Shown here one piece after another: positions 37,869 to 47,964 of a stretch of 64,000 bases of DNA (positions are counted from its first letter, which is position 1; every line of letters begins with the position of its first letter). The stretch lies in contig JAIWND010000005.1 in the NCBI GenBank assembly GCA_025330725.1, positions 558,001 through 622,000 on the forward strand, given 5' to 3'. The notes below the pieces were generated by a model, which had not been told where the DNA came from, did no database searches, and saw nothing but the letters and a program-made list of their open reading frames with translations. The stretch comes from Chlamydoabsidia padenii. Lineage: Eukaryota; Mucoromycota; Mucoromycetes; Mucorales; Cunninghamellaceae. The translations under genes and the position numbers were made by a program.

Positions 37869-39132
37869 GAATCCGATCCTTCTAGGTACAATTCATCTTT
37901 GAATGATGAAAACGTGCCGAGGGAAAAAGTGATCTTTTGAACATACAATGGAGATGAAAACATGAGGTTGGTTTAAGAAATCCCTTTTGTCTTTACTATC
38001 GCCTCCTACTCCTATTCTTAACACCGTCAATCAACTTGTACCATCATGTGTGTTTCAAATATGAAACACCCACATAGATAATCATTTCCTTTCTACCATA
38101 CATCTTGCTAAACGTTAAAATATAGGCATAATGAAATTAAAACAAAGAGGGGTCAATACATGTCAAAAGAAAGAAAAAAAAAGTTAGCATGAATTTAGTT
38201 TCCGTCGCCGCTTGAATTGACCAACCAATACGGTCCCCCGCCTAACCCCCTTTCTCTCCCTATTCCTCATACTTAATTCTTTCCCACCATCTTCAAACAG
38301 TCTTGTCTCCTTTTTTTTTTTTTTTTTTTTTCTTTTTCAACAGTCTACTGAAATCAAAGAGAAAAGGGAGGGTCGGAAGGAATGAACACAGAAATCCTAT
38401 GTTTACTATAGGAGAACTATAGAATTTTTTTTTACTGGTCTCCTTATGTGGGATCATAGGTGCTTGGTACAGATGATATGTATTCCAGTGACAGTTAGTT
38501 CTTGTCAAAAGACATATGCAAAAGTAAAAAAAAAAAAAAATACCCCACAAAGAGGGATCTTTTTCAAAATAAAAGCATATGTTCAAATATAGTCAATCAA
38601 TGCGTGCATTGATACAGTCCAGTTTGATATGATTCAAATTCCGCCGAGACCATATTCAGGGGGTAAATTAAAGACAAGGTTTCGATGAATTGACAAACAA
38701 GAAAGATAAAGACAATGAATCATAAACTATGATGTAAGGTTTTTATTGGCATAAAGAATGATAAAGTGGTAAAAAGTTCTATGTTAAATCAAGAGGTTCT
38801 ATGGAATAATCAGAATAGGGTGTGAAGTAGCATGACTAACAAATGAGGTGGTGGTGGAGGTGGGGAGGTTGCCGAATGAAGACAAATAAATTAGGAATAG
38901 CAAGGGTGGGAAAATGATAAAGTAGAAGAATTAAAAAAAAAATCATAAGATAAATAGTAATAAGAGAAGAATGAGTTGGTGACTAATGCGAATGGTGTGG
39001 TATTAGGATAAAACGAGGTCCATGAAGATAAGTGGGAATTTGCATAAAAATGGTTGATATCTAAAAATACTAATGAAATTAAAGGACCAGTGGTAAACAG
39101 AGACAAAGGAGGAGAAGAAGGTAACATCTAGT
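37095..39132. other. 2-kb intergenic region, no gene recognised
   Basis: It lies between the zinc-finger start and the kinase stop. It contains GGCGGGATTTTAAAAT (37237-37252), TTCAAATTCCGCC (38633-38645), T runs of about 31 (37837-37867) and 21 (38311-38331), and AT-rich random ORFs. The last 300 bp are probably kinase 3' UTR. No transposon features are seen. Confidence 0.55.
37837..37867. repeat. poly-T tract (31 nt)
   Basis: Uninterrupted homopolymer in intergenic DNA; no coding content. Confidence 0.9.
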
Positions 39133-40951
39133 TTAGCATGGAGGAAGTACTTGATTTGTGAATCGAGCCAATTCCTGAGAAGTCGAGCATGGAAGCAAAT
39201 CACTCTTGATGTGAGCATCGATTTCCTATATAACAGGAAGAGAAAGAAGAAGATTAGTAATGTTGATCCATTTTATTCAACCCAAATTACTTACCATCAA
39301 TACATCCTTTGCACTAGGTCGAGTAGATGATTCTTCATCCAAGAGCCAAGCAACAAGTCCTCTCATATACATGGAAGGATGGCTGTAGGTGAAGGTTGGA
39401 CTTGGTTCGGTGGCAATGATATCAAACAACTCCTCTTCATCCTTGATCAAGTAATGAGGGGGTACTCGGTCCATCATTTCAATAATAGTAATACCAAGTG
39501 ACCAGAGATCAATCTTTTCATTGTAGTAGTCTTCCCGAATTACTTCAGGAGCCATCCTATTATACAATAAAATAAGAGCAAGTAAGTTTATGTGTTTTAC
39601 TTTTTATTTTTATTTTTTCATTCTTACCATTTAGTTGTGCCTAGTCTATCACGATTTCGTCGATCAACGCGAGCAGCCAAACCAAAATCAGCTGTTGCAC
39701 ATATATAGGAGAGGAGGGGTTAGTTTGTATTATAGGCAATATATTCTTTTATTCTAGTTTCTTTACCTAATTTGATTTGCCCATCCCAGCCAAGTAACAA
39801 GTTTTCACACTTGATATCACGATGAAGTAAACCTTTACTGTGGAGATAAATCAAAGCCTTGAGAGTTTCACAAGTAATATGCACCGTATAGCCTTCAGGA
39901 ATACCACGTTGACAAAGGATAGCAAACACCGAGCACCGCATTAAATCCATTGCCATCCAGATATCATCACGGCACATGGTCACTTCACGCAATTTAATCA
40001 AATTGGAATGTCCACTTGCCATAATACGCAATTCACGAAGGATAGCCGCCCGATATTCTCGATCAGGATCCAATTTACACCGTTTGATTGCCAATTGGAC
40101 ATTGGGTTGTTTTCTAAAAGTAGCCTTGACCACGGCACCATTGACCCTATATTATATAGGTAGTACAAAAAAAATGATCATTTTACTACTGCTACTATTA
40201 TCATTATTGAGTTATCCAACTTACCCAGTACCAATTTCCTTAAAGTCGGAATACCGTTGACGAGGATCAGATGTTCGTACTGATACTTTTGGTAGGATCT
40301 TCCGCATCTTGGCTTCGAATTTGTTTTCAGCACGAGCTAAAGGTGGCAATTGGGGGATTTGATAATGTGGACTAGGAGGATACCATGGACGCTATGTTAA
40401 GGAAAAATGAATGATAATATGAATATTTGGTATGTATTATATATATATTACCTTTGTCACTTGTTTCGCTGGATCCATAGGTCGAAGTGTCAAAGCAACA
40501 GGACATTCAGGTTTCAAGTAAGCATTTCCAAGAATGTCAGGTACTTCATAACATCCAGGGGATCGCCAAACATCCTAAAAAAAAGAAAGACATTGAGACA
40601 GAAGGGTGAGGGGTGAATAAATAGTAGTATAAATGAATAGAGTTGACTGTTACCTTGTGAGTACGAGAAGAAGAGTTGGTGAATTTGCCGTCCGAGAATG
40701 AAGATTGTCTTCGCAAGTTTCCAGTCGATTTACGTTTAGGATGAATAGAGGTGGCACGTAAGGTAGGGTTAGTGCTGGTACAGTTGGGTTCCGACTTGCT
40801 TTTTTGTAGAGTCGCCGCCATCTAAAGGTAGGAAGAAGAAGAAGAAGAAGAAGAGATTAACAAACAGTTTATTGACAGATATATTATAATTGGTTACCTT
40901 TGAATTATGCTGAGGTTTGTGGGAAGGTCGTTTTTGAGTGATTGTTTGCAT
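39133..40951 (-). CDS. STE20/PAK-like serine/threonine kinase without CRIB
   Basis: Eight exons (40898-40951, 40654-40821, 40452-40574, 40225-40391, 39767-40146, 39628-39691, 39295-39556, 39133-39225) give 436 aa. The basic Ser-rich N-terminus (1-150) shows no CRIB/PBD motif. The kinase domain begins near 163: IGTGVNGAVV glycine loop, LAIKRCK (catalytic Lys), HRDIKCENLLL, DFGLAARV, LGTTKWMAPEVI, and IDLWSLGITIIEMM. The activation segment and APE region place it in the STE20 group, nearest PAK/GCK. All catalytic residues are present. The substrate and upstream GTPase are unknown. The ATG of exon 2 (40821) could also serve as a start, giving an 18-residue shorter protein. Confidence 0.9.
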
Positions 40952-41675
40952 TTCTTTATATATAGATAGATAGATGGTTCAAGGGGTGAAGGGGAGTAGA
41001 GGAGTTGATGGAGGAATAAAAAAGGACAAGGAGTGTGTACGTCAAGTTTGAGTGATAAAAAAAAAAAGGGGAAGTGGGGGCAAAAAGTAGTATTTGAAGT
41101 GTGGTAAGATATATAAAAAAAAAAAACTATGTAAACTCGTTTTTTATATAAATGGGTGGGTCAATGTCAAATAACAAGGATAATGGGTTAATGCGAGATA
41201 AAAAGATAGAGTTAAAGGGAGAATGGAAAGGAAGGATGTCCAAAGGAGATATAAAGGAATGGTATTGGGTTCAAGGTAAAAGAATGGTGGGTGGATATTT
41301 CTAAAGGAAAGGAAAGCAAAAGAAAAAAGAGAAGAGAAAATCATCGGATGTGAAAAATTATAAAAAGGGGAAAAAATTGAAATGGCGGATATTTGATGTA
41401 CGACCATACCTCAAGGCACATGATTTCCTCTTTATCGTTGCACTATTCACTGGATTCACTTTTTTTGTCACTCCTTCAAGTAAAAGGTCATCTGTATGTC
41501 ATTTTACTTGATGGCGATAGGAAATGATGACGTCCAGAGAGTTTGCATAATGAGCTCATACACTCTCCAGACAATATTTTCAATCCCCGACAGTTCATTT
41601 TAGTGTCATTCCTAGTAGAAACTTTCTCCTTCCTTGCCATCTTCGTTGCTTGCATCAAAAGTGTCATGATTTCAA

Positions 41676-41720
<45 letters not shown>

Positions 41721-41947
41721 TAGCCATGTTAGTCATCAATGGGAACAATGAATATTCGGGTAAACTCATCAAAACTGAACGGACCGCTGTTTGATTTGTT
41801 GGCTAGGATTTTCTATTTTCGGAACTCCGCCAAGTGCATTATTTAATCCTAATTCCGTCTTTTTTCTATTTCTTCTCTTCTCTTTCCACAACTTTTTTTT
41901 TTCTTTTCTTTCCATACCAACTCATATTATATATACTATACCATACT
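40952..41947. other. divergent promoter region of kinase and orphan gene
   Basis: About 1 kb. It has a long purine/pyrimidine-biased stretch (40990-41350), a 38-nt A run (41679-41716) and CGGAACTCCGCC at 41820-41831. ORFs are shadows of low-complexity DNA. No gene is seen. Confidence 0.55.
41679..41716. repeat. poly-A tract (38 nt)
   Basis: Homopolymer about 230 bp upstream of the orphan serine-rich gene. It could act as a nucleosome-excluding element or be replication slippage. Confidence 0.9.
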
Positions 41948-42613
41948 ATGACATTATCCAAATCATCTATCTATATGGATAAGCGTAACTCGATCTCCAA
42001 GACCTTCTCCTGGCTGCCGAACACCCATACGAACAAAGAAAACAAGCGACGCAGCACACCCACCATTATTACCAGTCCATCACCCATCACCACCAAATCC
42101 TCTGTATCATCCGCGTCCTCTACCTCTTCTCCAACAACGGCAACAAAGAAGTTTGGGTTTTTTAGTAAATTCAGATCATCTGTGACGGAACTGGATCAAA
42201 TTGTATCATCTGATGAAGACGATGAAGAAGAACAACGCATACCACCTACACCACGAGATTCCCAACATTTGGCATCCTCACCAACCACTTCATCATTCAT
42301 ATCTTATTCACCACCATCACACAAGGCATCCATCATAACAACAACAAACACAACAGCAGCAGCAGTAGTGGAGCCTGCACCATTGATCACATTGACAACA
42401 CCACCATCTATGCACCATGACATACCTCGTCTCACCAGTCGGGCAATGTCTCCTCCACCTCCACCTCCTCAACATGCTACTTTGAATCAATACGTCCAAC
42501 AAATATTGGCTTCCACTTTTGATGATGTGGATATGATAATCGAAAAGGAATGGGAACTAGAACGACATCGATTAGAATTAGATCTACTCACTCCTGCACC
42601 TTACCAATTCTGA
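41948..42613 (+). CDS. orphan serine/threonine/proline-rich protein
   Basis: A single exon, 221 aa from the ATG at 41948; an in-frame Met ten codons later (MDKRNSISKTFSWLP) is an alternative start. The N-terminus is basic with an Arg-Arg-Ser site. A KKFGFFSKFRSSVTELDQIVSSDEDDEEEQ segment combines a basic/aromatic patch with an acidic stretch. The middle is Ser/Thr/Pro-rich with a PPPPPP run. The C-terminal 40 residues (LNQYVQQILASTFDDVDMIIEKEWELERHRLEL) are predicted to be helical and look like the conserved part. No known domain is recognised. Coding status is supported by length, codon composition and a downstream AATAAAG signal at about 42704. Confidence 0.7.
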   Translation: MTLSKSSIYMDKRNSISKTFSWLPNTHTNKENKRRSTPTIITSPSPITTKSSVSSASSTSSPTTATKKFGFFSKFRSSVTELDQIVSSDEDDEEEQRIPPTPRDSQHLASSPTTSSFISYSPPSHKASIITTTNTTAAAVVEPAPLITLTTPPSMHHDIPRLTSRAMSPPPPPPQHATLNQYVQQILASTFDDVDMIIEKEWELERHRLELDLLTPAPYQF

Positions 42614-43938
42614 TAACTCTCTCTCTCTCTCTGTATACATGCATCTTTTTACATATATTATATATCACCCCCCCCTCCTCCTCCTTCTTGCTTTTATATA
42701 TTATAATAAAGTTACTTTTTTTTTTTATTCTTCTTCGTCTTCTTTGTCACAAGAACAACTTTTTTTTTTTTGTCTTGGCCAAGTGAATGGTTATCTGATT
42801 GGTTATAACTCGTCGAGTAAAATAACCTTATGTACCATTCCTTTCCAAGCTCAGCAAAACCATGCCTTTTTTTAATATCTCATCGTCATTATCCGATGGA
42901 TGGTAGAAAAGGGTTACACAGCCAAAAAATAAAATAAAAAAAGTCTCCCTTCATGCCATGTATGCGGGATCAATTCCTCCTGCTTAACAAAGCAGCAAAA
43001 TGAAATGAACTGTTGCTGTTGTTGTTTGTTTATCGAATAAACCATATCTTTTTAGCACACAGACTAAATGATCGAATGATGAGTGATGTTGGTATGTCTA
43101 TTTATATCTCAGATAACTATTCGGGAAAGAGTGGAAACTACTGTTGTCACCAATAAGCTTCGTCGAAACCCCTTGGCGCGAAAAGGGGCGGGGTTTAAAC
43201 AACATCTTTTTTCTTTTTTCGTTTTTCTTTTTTAGTTCCACATCTGGTAAGAACTCCCTGTCATGTATAGACGCACGTATGTAATATAACTGTGTGCCTT
43301 TGTACAGATAAATTATATTGGATCATAACACTGCTTTGATTATTGCTTGGAAAATGGGGGCTCCAATCAAGTAAGAGATAAAACTCACTCATGTCGGGAT
43401 TTTAAATTTTGTGATTCATGCATCATCACTGGGAGGGCTACAATAGTTTGAAAGGGTACAAACACCAACCTAGTGGATATCAGAAGAAAAAAAAAACAAT
43501 CGATTTTTGATGCAACCCACACAAAGAATACTGATCTGTGCGTGGGCTTATGACCTTGTACAAATTTCACAAGCCCAATTACCAAATTATAAGGTTTTCC
43601 TAATCATACCGACTCGAATATGTTACGAATAGGAACGTTATCATTACCATGGTATAGGTGGAACTCTTTGATGATGTCGCTTTTCCCAGCATTTGTTAAA
43701 TGAAGTGGTTACACGGTCGCCGTTTGAAAATATTCTTTACCCACACCTTGCATGAACGACGAGTGCTTTACTATTGATATGTTTAAGAATGTATCTATCA
43801 AATAATAAAACGCTACCCTGTATAAATGTGTCCAATTTTTTTTTCATTCCGTAATATCATTCTACATAGTCGTATATAAAGATAACAGGTTTTTATTTTA
43901 TAATACAATATCTATATTACCTATTCTAATCTTTAATG
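42614..43938. other. intergenic region with orphan promoter-like elements
   Basis: Downstream of the orphan gene. At 43173-43200 an E2F-like TTGGCGCGAAAA is followed at once by GGGGCGGGGTTTAAAC, and pyrimidine-rich DNA ending in TTTTTTAG comes next, as at a transcribed promoter. A GTCGGGATTTTAAATTTT copy is at 43393-43410. No protein-coding gene could be assembled downstream. Confidence 0.45.
43173..43200 (+). promoter_or_regulatory. E2F-like site plus GGCGGGgTTTAAA element, no assigned gene
   Basis: TTGGCGCGAAAA (43173-43184) agrees with the TTTSGCGCSAAA E2F consensus at all but one position. GGGGCGGGGTTTAAAC abuts it. This is the most complete E2F/CDE-CHR-like composite in the window. Confidence 0.45.
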
Positions 43939-44425
43939 TTAAAGGAGTGAGGTAATGTGACAACAATAAGTATTAAATTTGGTAGAAGGATGTGTGGATG
44001 TGGAAGGGGATAGGGATACAATGATTTTCCAGTCTTCATTCAGTAGATGATCCAAGTATAGAGAGCCAGTAAAGGCTGCCTATGCAAAAGAAGATGAATT
44101 ACGGGAATCACGTTGTTATACACAATCATTTTTGATAATACCTTTTCCATACGACTAAGGACTTCATGACCTGACCACCAAGATTAGGTACCTGTCCATT
44201 CTTGCCTTTTACAAAGACCCCACACCATCTTGATCAACGATTCCATCCAATGATCTTATTGTTGCTGTTGCTGTCGCTGTTGTTTATTCTGCTTCTGTTC
44301 GTTATGTTTCGGTTGTATTGGTGGTTTAACAAAGTGAATGTTGTCCATGGCTTTCCAGTCAGATGTTGATAATGATTCTTGTTGATAAATCACAGAGATA
44401 GGGACAGCATTAGTAAAGTCAGTTT
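43939..44425 (-). pseudogene. cryptic or decayed coding segments
   Basis: Three protein-like pieces lie on the minus strand. One is 43939-44079, 46 codons with a stop, preceded by a 62-nt intron with good GT and AG ends (44080-44141); the codons before it are ATG GAA AAG. Joined, they would encode a 49-aa protein (MEK-AAFTGSLYLDHLLNEDWK...). A second is 44150-44250, readable only by changing frame (KGKNGQVPNLGGQVMKSL). The third is 44256-44425, ending in a Gln-rich run and TAA (DWKAMDNIHFVKPP...). They may be a broken gene (frameshift plus CAA-to-TAA stop) or separate small genes. No family is recognised. Confidence 0.3.
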
Positions 44426-44736
44426 ACGTTGTTGGAAAGTATATAGGTATAGCAGAGTGTTAAGTAGCATTACGTGAATGTTATAGTAGTGTTTGGGGTT
44501 TCAAAAAGTGAAAGAGAATCATTTTCAAGACCTGGTTTGTTGGGCTTGGCACAAATCCCAACCCAAATTTTCAAATTCCGTCTTTTAATCGGGATTTAAA
44601 ACCTGTTTTCTTGCATTGATCAGGTTCATGTTGATGCCTACAAGTTTAAATAAAGGAAAAGAATAACTATCATTTATTGAATGAATACCCATATTATAGA
44701 CTAATGACTGGTAGAAAAAGAAAAATATTGAAAAGA

Positions 44737-44811
44737 TCAAAAAATAGAGTGTGGTCTTGAATAGGTCAGGTATCCATTTTGTATTCGAGGTCGTGAACTA
44801 AGGCAACCCAT
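44737..44811 (-). CDS. 24-aa micro-ORF with dual-acylation N-terminus
   Basis: ATG at 44811, TGA at 44737. The peptide starts MGCLSSRP: Gly2 with Ser6 fits the N-myristoyltransferase consensus, and Cys3 is a classic palmitoylation partner. The rest has several aromatic and basic residues and no acidic ones. On the minus strand TATAAATA lies at 44896-44903, about 90 bp before the ATG, followed by a pyrimidine-rich leader ending CACACAAG...ACC. A TTCAATAAA signal follows downstream. It is far below normal gene-calling length; transcription is unproven. Confidence 0.4.
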   Translation of the reverse strand: MGCLSSRPRIQNGYLTYSRPHSIF

Positions 44812-44895
44812 GGTACGATTAGCTTGTGTGTTGAAAGAAAGAAATGGAGTTTAGTAATATAGTAAAAAAAAAAAAAAAAGGAATCAAAGGAGTGG

Positions 44896-44903
44896 TATTT
44901 ATA
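44896..44903 (-). promoter_or_regulatory. TATA box before micro-ORF 44737-44811
   Basis: TATAAATA on the minus strand, about 85-92 bp upstream of the MGCLSSRP start codon. Confidence 0.4.
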
Positions 44904-44930
44904 GTAAAAAAGTTAATGCGGTCTTGATCA

Positions 44931-44999
44931 TCAGTATCTACGGCCATAATTCCAAGCAGGATAGACTTTGTTCTGAGGTTTCGATATCATGCAGCCCAT
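44931..44999 (-). CDS. 22-aa micro-ORF with dual-acylation N-terminus
   Basis: ATG at 44999, TGA at 44931. The peptide starts MGCMISKP, again matching MGCxxS[K/R]P, and ends with an aromatic/basic tail (YPAWNYGRRY). TATAAAG on the minus strand at about 45078-45084 lies 79-85 bp upstream. The leader is pyrimidine-rich (TCTCTTTCTCTC...CAACA) like that of highly transcribed fungal genes. It lies 119 bp upstream of the similar micro-ORF at 44737-44811, and the TATA box of that ORF falls in between. No known family is recognised. Confidence 0.4.
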   Translation of the reverse strand: MGCMISKPQNKVYPAWNYGRRY

Positions 45000-45077
45000 T
45001 GTTGTTAGATTGACAAGAGAGAAAGAGAGCTAAAGGTGGTTGATTGTTGAATAAAATGATACCTGATGATCTGCTAC

Positions 45078-45084
45078 TTTATAA
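45078..45084 (-). promoter_or_regulatory. TATA box before micro-ORF 44931-44999
   Basis: TATAAAG on the minus strand, about 80 bp upstream of the MGCMISKP start codon. Confidence 0.4.
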
Positions 45085-45606
45085 TCTCCTTCTACCAAAT
45101 GTTGTCAATTGATAAAGAGTCATTATTTATCCAAGCAATTGTCAAACTGTATATACTATTACTACCTATTCCCACACCCACAAACAAACAATCATACGTT
45201 TTGGTTATATTTAGTCCTAAAGTCGATAATCATATGTTGTCAAATTATTAGTTTATTGTTTTGCTTTATTATGATAATGTGAATAAACAGATCTAATCTA
45301 ATAAAAAGCATAGTGTCCATTCCAATATCTAAATGCAAAAAAAAAAACCTAGAGAGATTGTATTAGTATTAGCATAAAAGTATCGATATATCCCCCTTAT
45401 TATTTATGTCCCTACAGATAAGCTCCATAGTGTGTTCCTTTGTATGTTCCCATTGTTATCTTCAGGAGAGGATAATATGAGTACGGCTTCTCAAGTCAAG
45501 AAAAAGTTAATAATAAAGTAATCCCATTTCTACAATAAAAAGTAAAAAGAAGACAGGTAAGAATAGTACATTCATATCTTTTTTCAAAGCGAAGATCCAT
45601 TGTTTA

Positions 45607-45693
45607 TTACTTGCCGTTGATTATAGACGTCAATCCACAGCCTAATAGAAACAATACCGTGTTGGAGGTATTCGTTAGGATTCCTTGGTACAT
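45607..45693 (-). CDS. 28-aa micro-ORF with a hydrophobic segment
   Basis: ATG at 45693, TAA at 45607. The peptide begins MYQGILTNTSN and continues with TVLFLLGCGLTSII, enough for a short membrane helix, then a basic C-terminus (NGK). Upstream lie an acceptor-like TTTATATAG and, about 190 bp away, a minus-strand CGGGATTTGAATT promoter motif (45879-45891). It resembles very small membrane proteins such as organelle complex subunits in size only; no ortholog is recognised. Confidence 0.3.
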   Translation of the reverse strand: MYQGILTNTSNTVLFLLGCGLTSIINGK

Positions 45694-46572
45694 TTGAGTA
45701 GTATGTTGGATGACTATATAAAAGTAAAATATAGTTCACTCGCTATTGTCGTTCGAGTAACTATAATAGAGGGTCGATGGTACTATAAACCAAGATAATG
45801 TTATATGAAGTGGAAAGGAATGGAGAAGGAAAAAAGAAAAAAGAAAAAACCGCTAGTCGATTTAAAAACTCACAACGGAATTCAAATCCCGTCAAAAAGC
45901 ATCCAGTAGAAAGATTGTTTTAAATACTATATCTACATCTCCTCCTGAATTAATGGGATAACAATGAGACATGGAAGAATAATTTGAAGACATATTATCT
46001 GTATAATGGTGTGATGATAACAGATGGATCATTTAAAATAAAAAGGGACACCAGATTCAGTTACACAGTTGTTTGAAATATTCCAACTCCGATTTGCATT
46101 GCACCCATCACCTACAAGAAGGATGGCTTGAAACTAATCTCATGGTGTACCTTTAAAATCATACAACACCATATTATCATCATAGCATCCTATTATATAT
46201 TTATATTCTTGCTGTCATGATTTTCTTTATATGTTATCCTTTCACCCTCTTTTCTTATTCTAACAAAACATCATCGGTCATGTTGAAAAAAAGGAAGGCA
46301 TCACTCCTTCGTGTAACTTTTGACACACTACTTCTGTCCAAGACAAAAACAGAGTTTCGCCCCTTTAGAAAAATGATTGGCTCAGATAATGGCGGGGGTT
46401 AAAATTGTTTTTCCCTTCTCTTTTTTTTTTGGAGATTGGTCGGTCCAGTTGGTTCTTTATCACTTTCTTTCTCTTTAATTCTTCTTTTACTCTTCTCCAC
46501 TCCTATTTTATATACACACATATAAAGAAACGACTTTTTGATAATATCACTTACAATAACAACTAATACTCC

Positions 46573-46882
46573 ATGGCAAGCATCTTGAACTCGATATTAG
46601 AATGGATTCGAAGCCTCTTCTTCAAGGTAAGTTGAAAAAAAAAAGGATGCGCCAAGGAGGTAGCTATATAAATGTAGCTTCCATAACCCAATAGGGCCCA
46701 TACTATCAACTCAACTCATCTCCTTCTCTCTTGTAACGAACAAAAATAGACCGAAATGGAATTGACGCTAGTAGGACTCCAAAATAGCGGCAAAACAACC
46801 CTTGTCAATGTGATTGCGGTAAGGTAGTATAAAGAAGGTCAAGATGATGGCAAGGAAAACAAGACATTTGACTAATCATCTA

Positions 46883-46918
<36 letters not shown>

Positions 46919-47498
46919 CATAGTCTGGACAATTTATGGAAGATACTATACCTACAGTTGGATTCAATATGCGAAAAGTAACAAAAGGCAATGTGACGAT
47001 GAAACTGTGGGATATTGGTGGCCAACCTCGATTCAGAAGTATGTGGGAACGATACTGTCGAGGAGTCAATGCTATAGTGTAAGTTGAAAAGAATCATAAG
47101 AGGATTATGTGGACTAATTAAAACATGTTGATATAGATTCGTTGTGGATTCAGCTGATCATAGTAAACTGGAAGCTGCATATACAGAACTAAAGTTACTG
47201 CTCGAAAAACCCCAATTAGCCAATATACCTATGCTTGTCCTCGGTAATAAGAATGATTTGGAGGATGCATTGTCTGTCAAACAACTTATTGAAGTACTGT
47301 AAGTAGAGTAAAAAAAAAAAGGAGGGGCATCATCTATCTCACCCTTCCTCCCTTCTCTCTTTTTTATATTTTATATATAGACACCTACAATCCATCACCA
47401 ATCGTGAAGTATCCTGCTACTCTATCTCGGCCAAGAATCAAGTCAACATTGATGTCACCTTACAATGGCTTATCAAGAAGGGAAAAGGTCAAAAGTAG
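46573..47498 (+). CDS. ARL8: Arl8-type small GTPase
   Basis: Five exons (46573-46626, 46750-46818, 46924-47078, 47137-47298, 47381-47498) give 185 aa, the length of animal Arl8. An amphipathic N-terminal helix ([17 protein letters not shown]) replaces the myristoylated Gly2 of other Arfs; Arl8 uses N-terminal acetylation instead. G motifs are intact: [37 protein letters not shown] and SISAK. Arl8 binds lysosomes/vacuoles and links them to kinesin transport and tethering. It is missing from S. cerevisiae but present in many early-diverging fungi. Promoter element GGCGGGGGTTAAAAT lies about 170 bp upstream. A run of about 27 T sits in intron 2. Confidence 0.97.
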
Positions 47499-47964
47499 TG
47501 ATTGCCCATACACCCACATCCATCCATTTAGATCATACTTTTATTCCCCCCCCCCATCCCCCCCTTTGCCCTTCACAACAAAGTATAAAACACTCCAATC
47601 AATATCAGCTTTATTATTACTATTCTTATCCTGTCAAACCAACCCTTTTTTATATATATTTATCTTAAACCGATACTTCCCATATTTATTTGACCATATC
47701 ATATCCCCCCTATACGAAAGGAATCTTTTTATTTTTATTTTTTTTTTATTTTTACATATGAAATAAACTATCATTTTACATTTTTATTATTACTGATACA
47801 TATTGTATGTATGATAAAAATAAAAAATAAAGTCATTTTATTGTATGAAGAAGGATATAAAGTATATGACTAAACTAATTAAAAAGTGTGTGTGGGGTTA
47901 TATGATGTATATACAAAGAGGATGAGTGTCTATCTATTAATGGGACCAAATAACCAATCTACTT
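47499..47964. other. convergent 3' spacer, ARL8 and orphan membrane gene
   Basis: About 465 bp of pyrimidine-rich 3' UTR. AATAAA-like signals occur for both strands (47826-47830 and TTTATT around 47660-47800). No gene is seen. Confidence 0.55.

Larger units (their letters stand above)
45000..46572. other. intergenic DNA with further micro-ORFs and ARL8 promoter
   Basis: A 13-codon ORF starting MGTYKG lies at 45412-45453 (minus) and a 28-aa ORF with one hydrophobic segment at 45607-45693 (minus). The recurrent motif is at 45879-45891 (minus orientation), and the ARL8 promoter element GGCGGGGGTTAAAAT at 46391-46405. The rest is AT-rich with no further coding signal. Confidence 0.5.
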
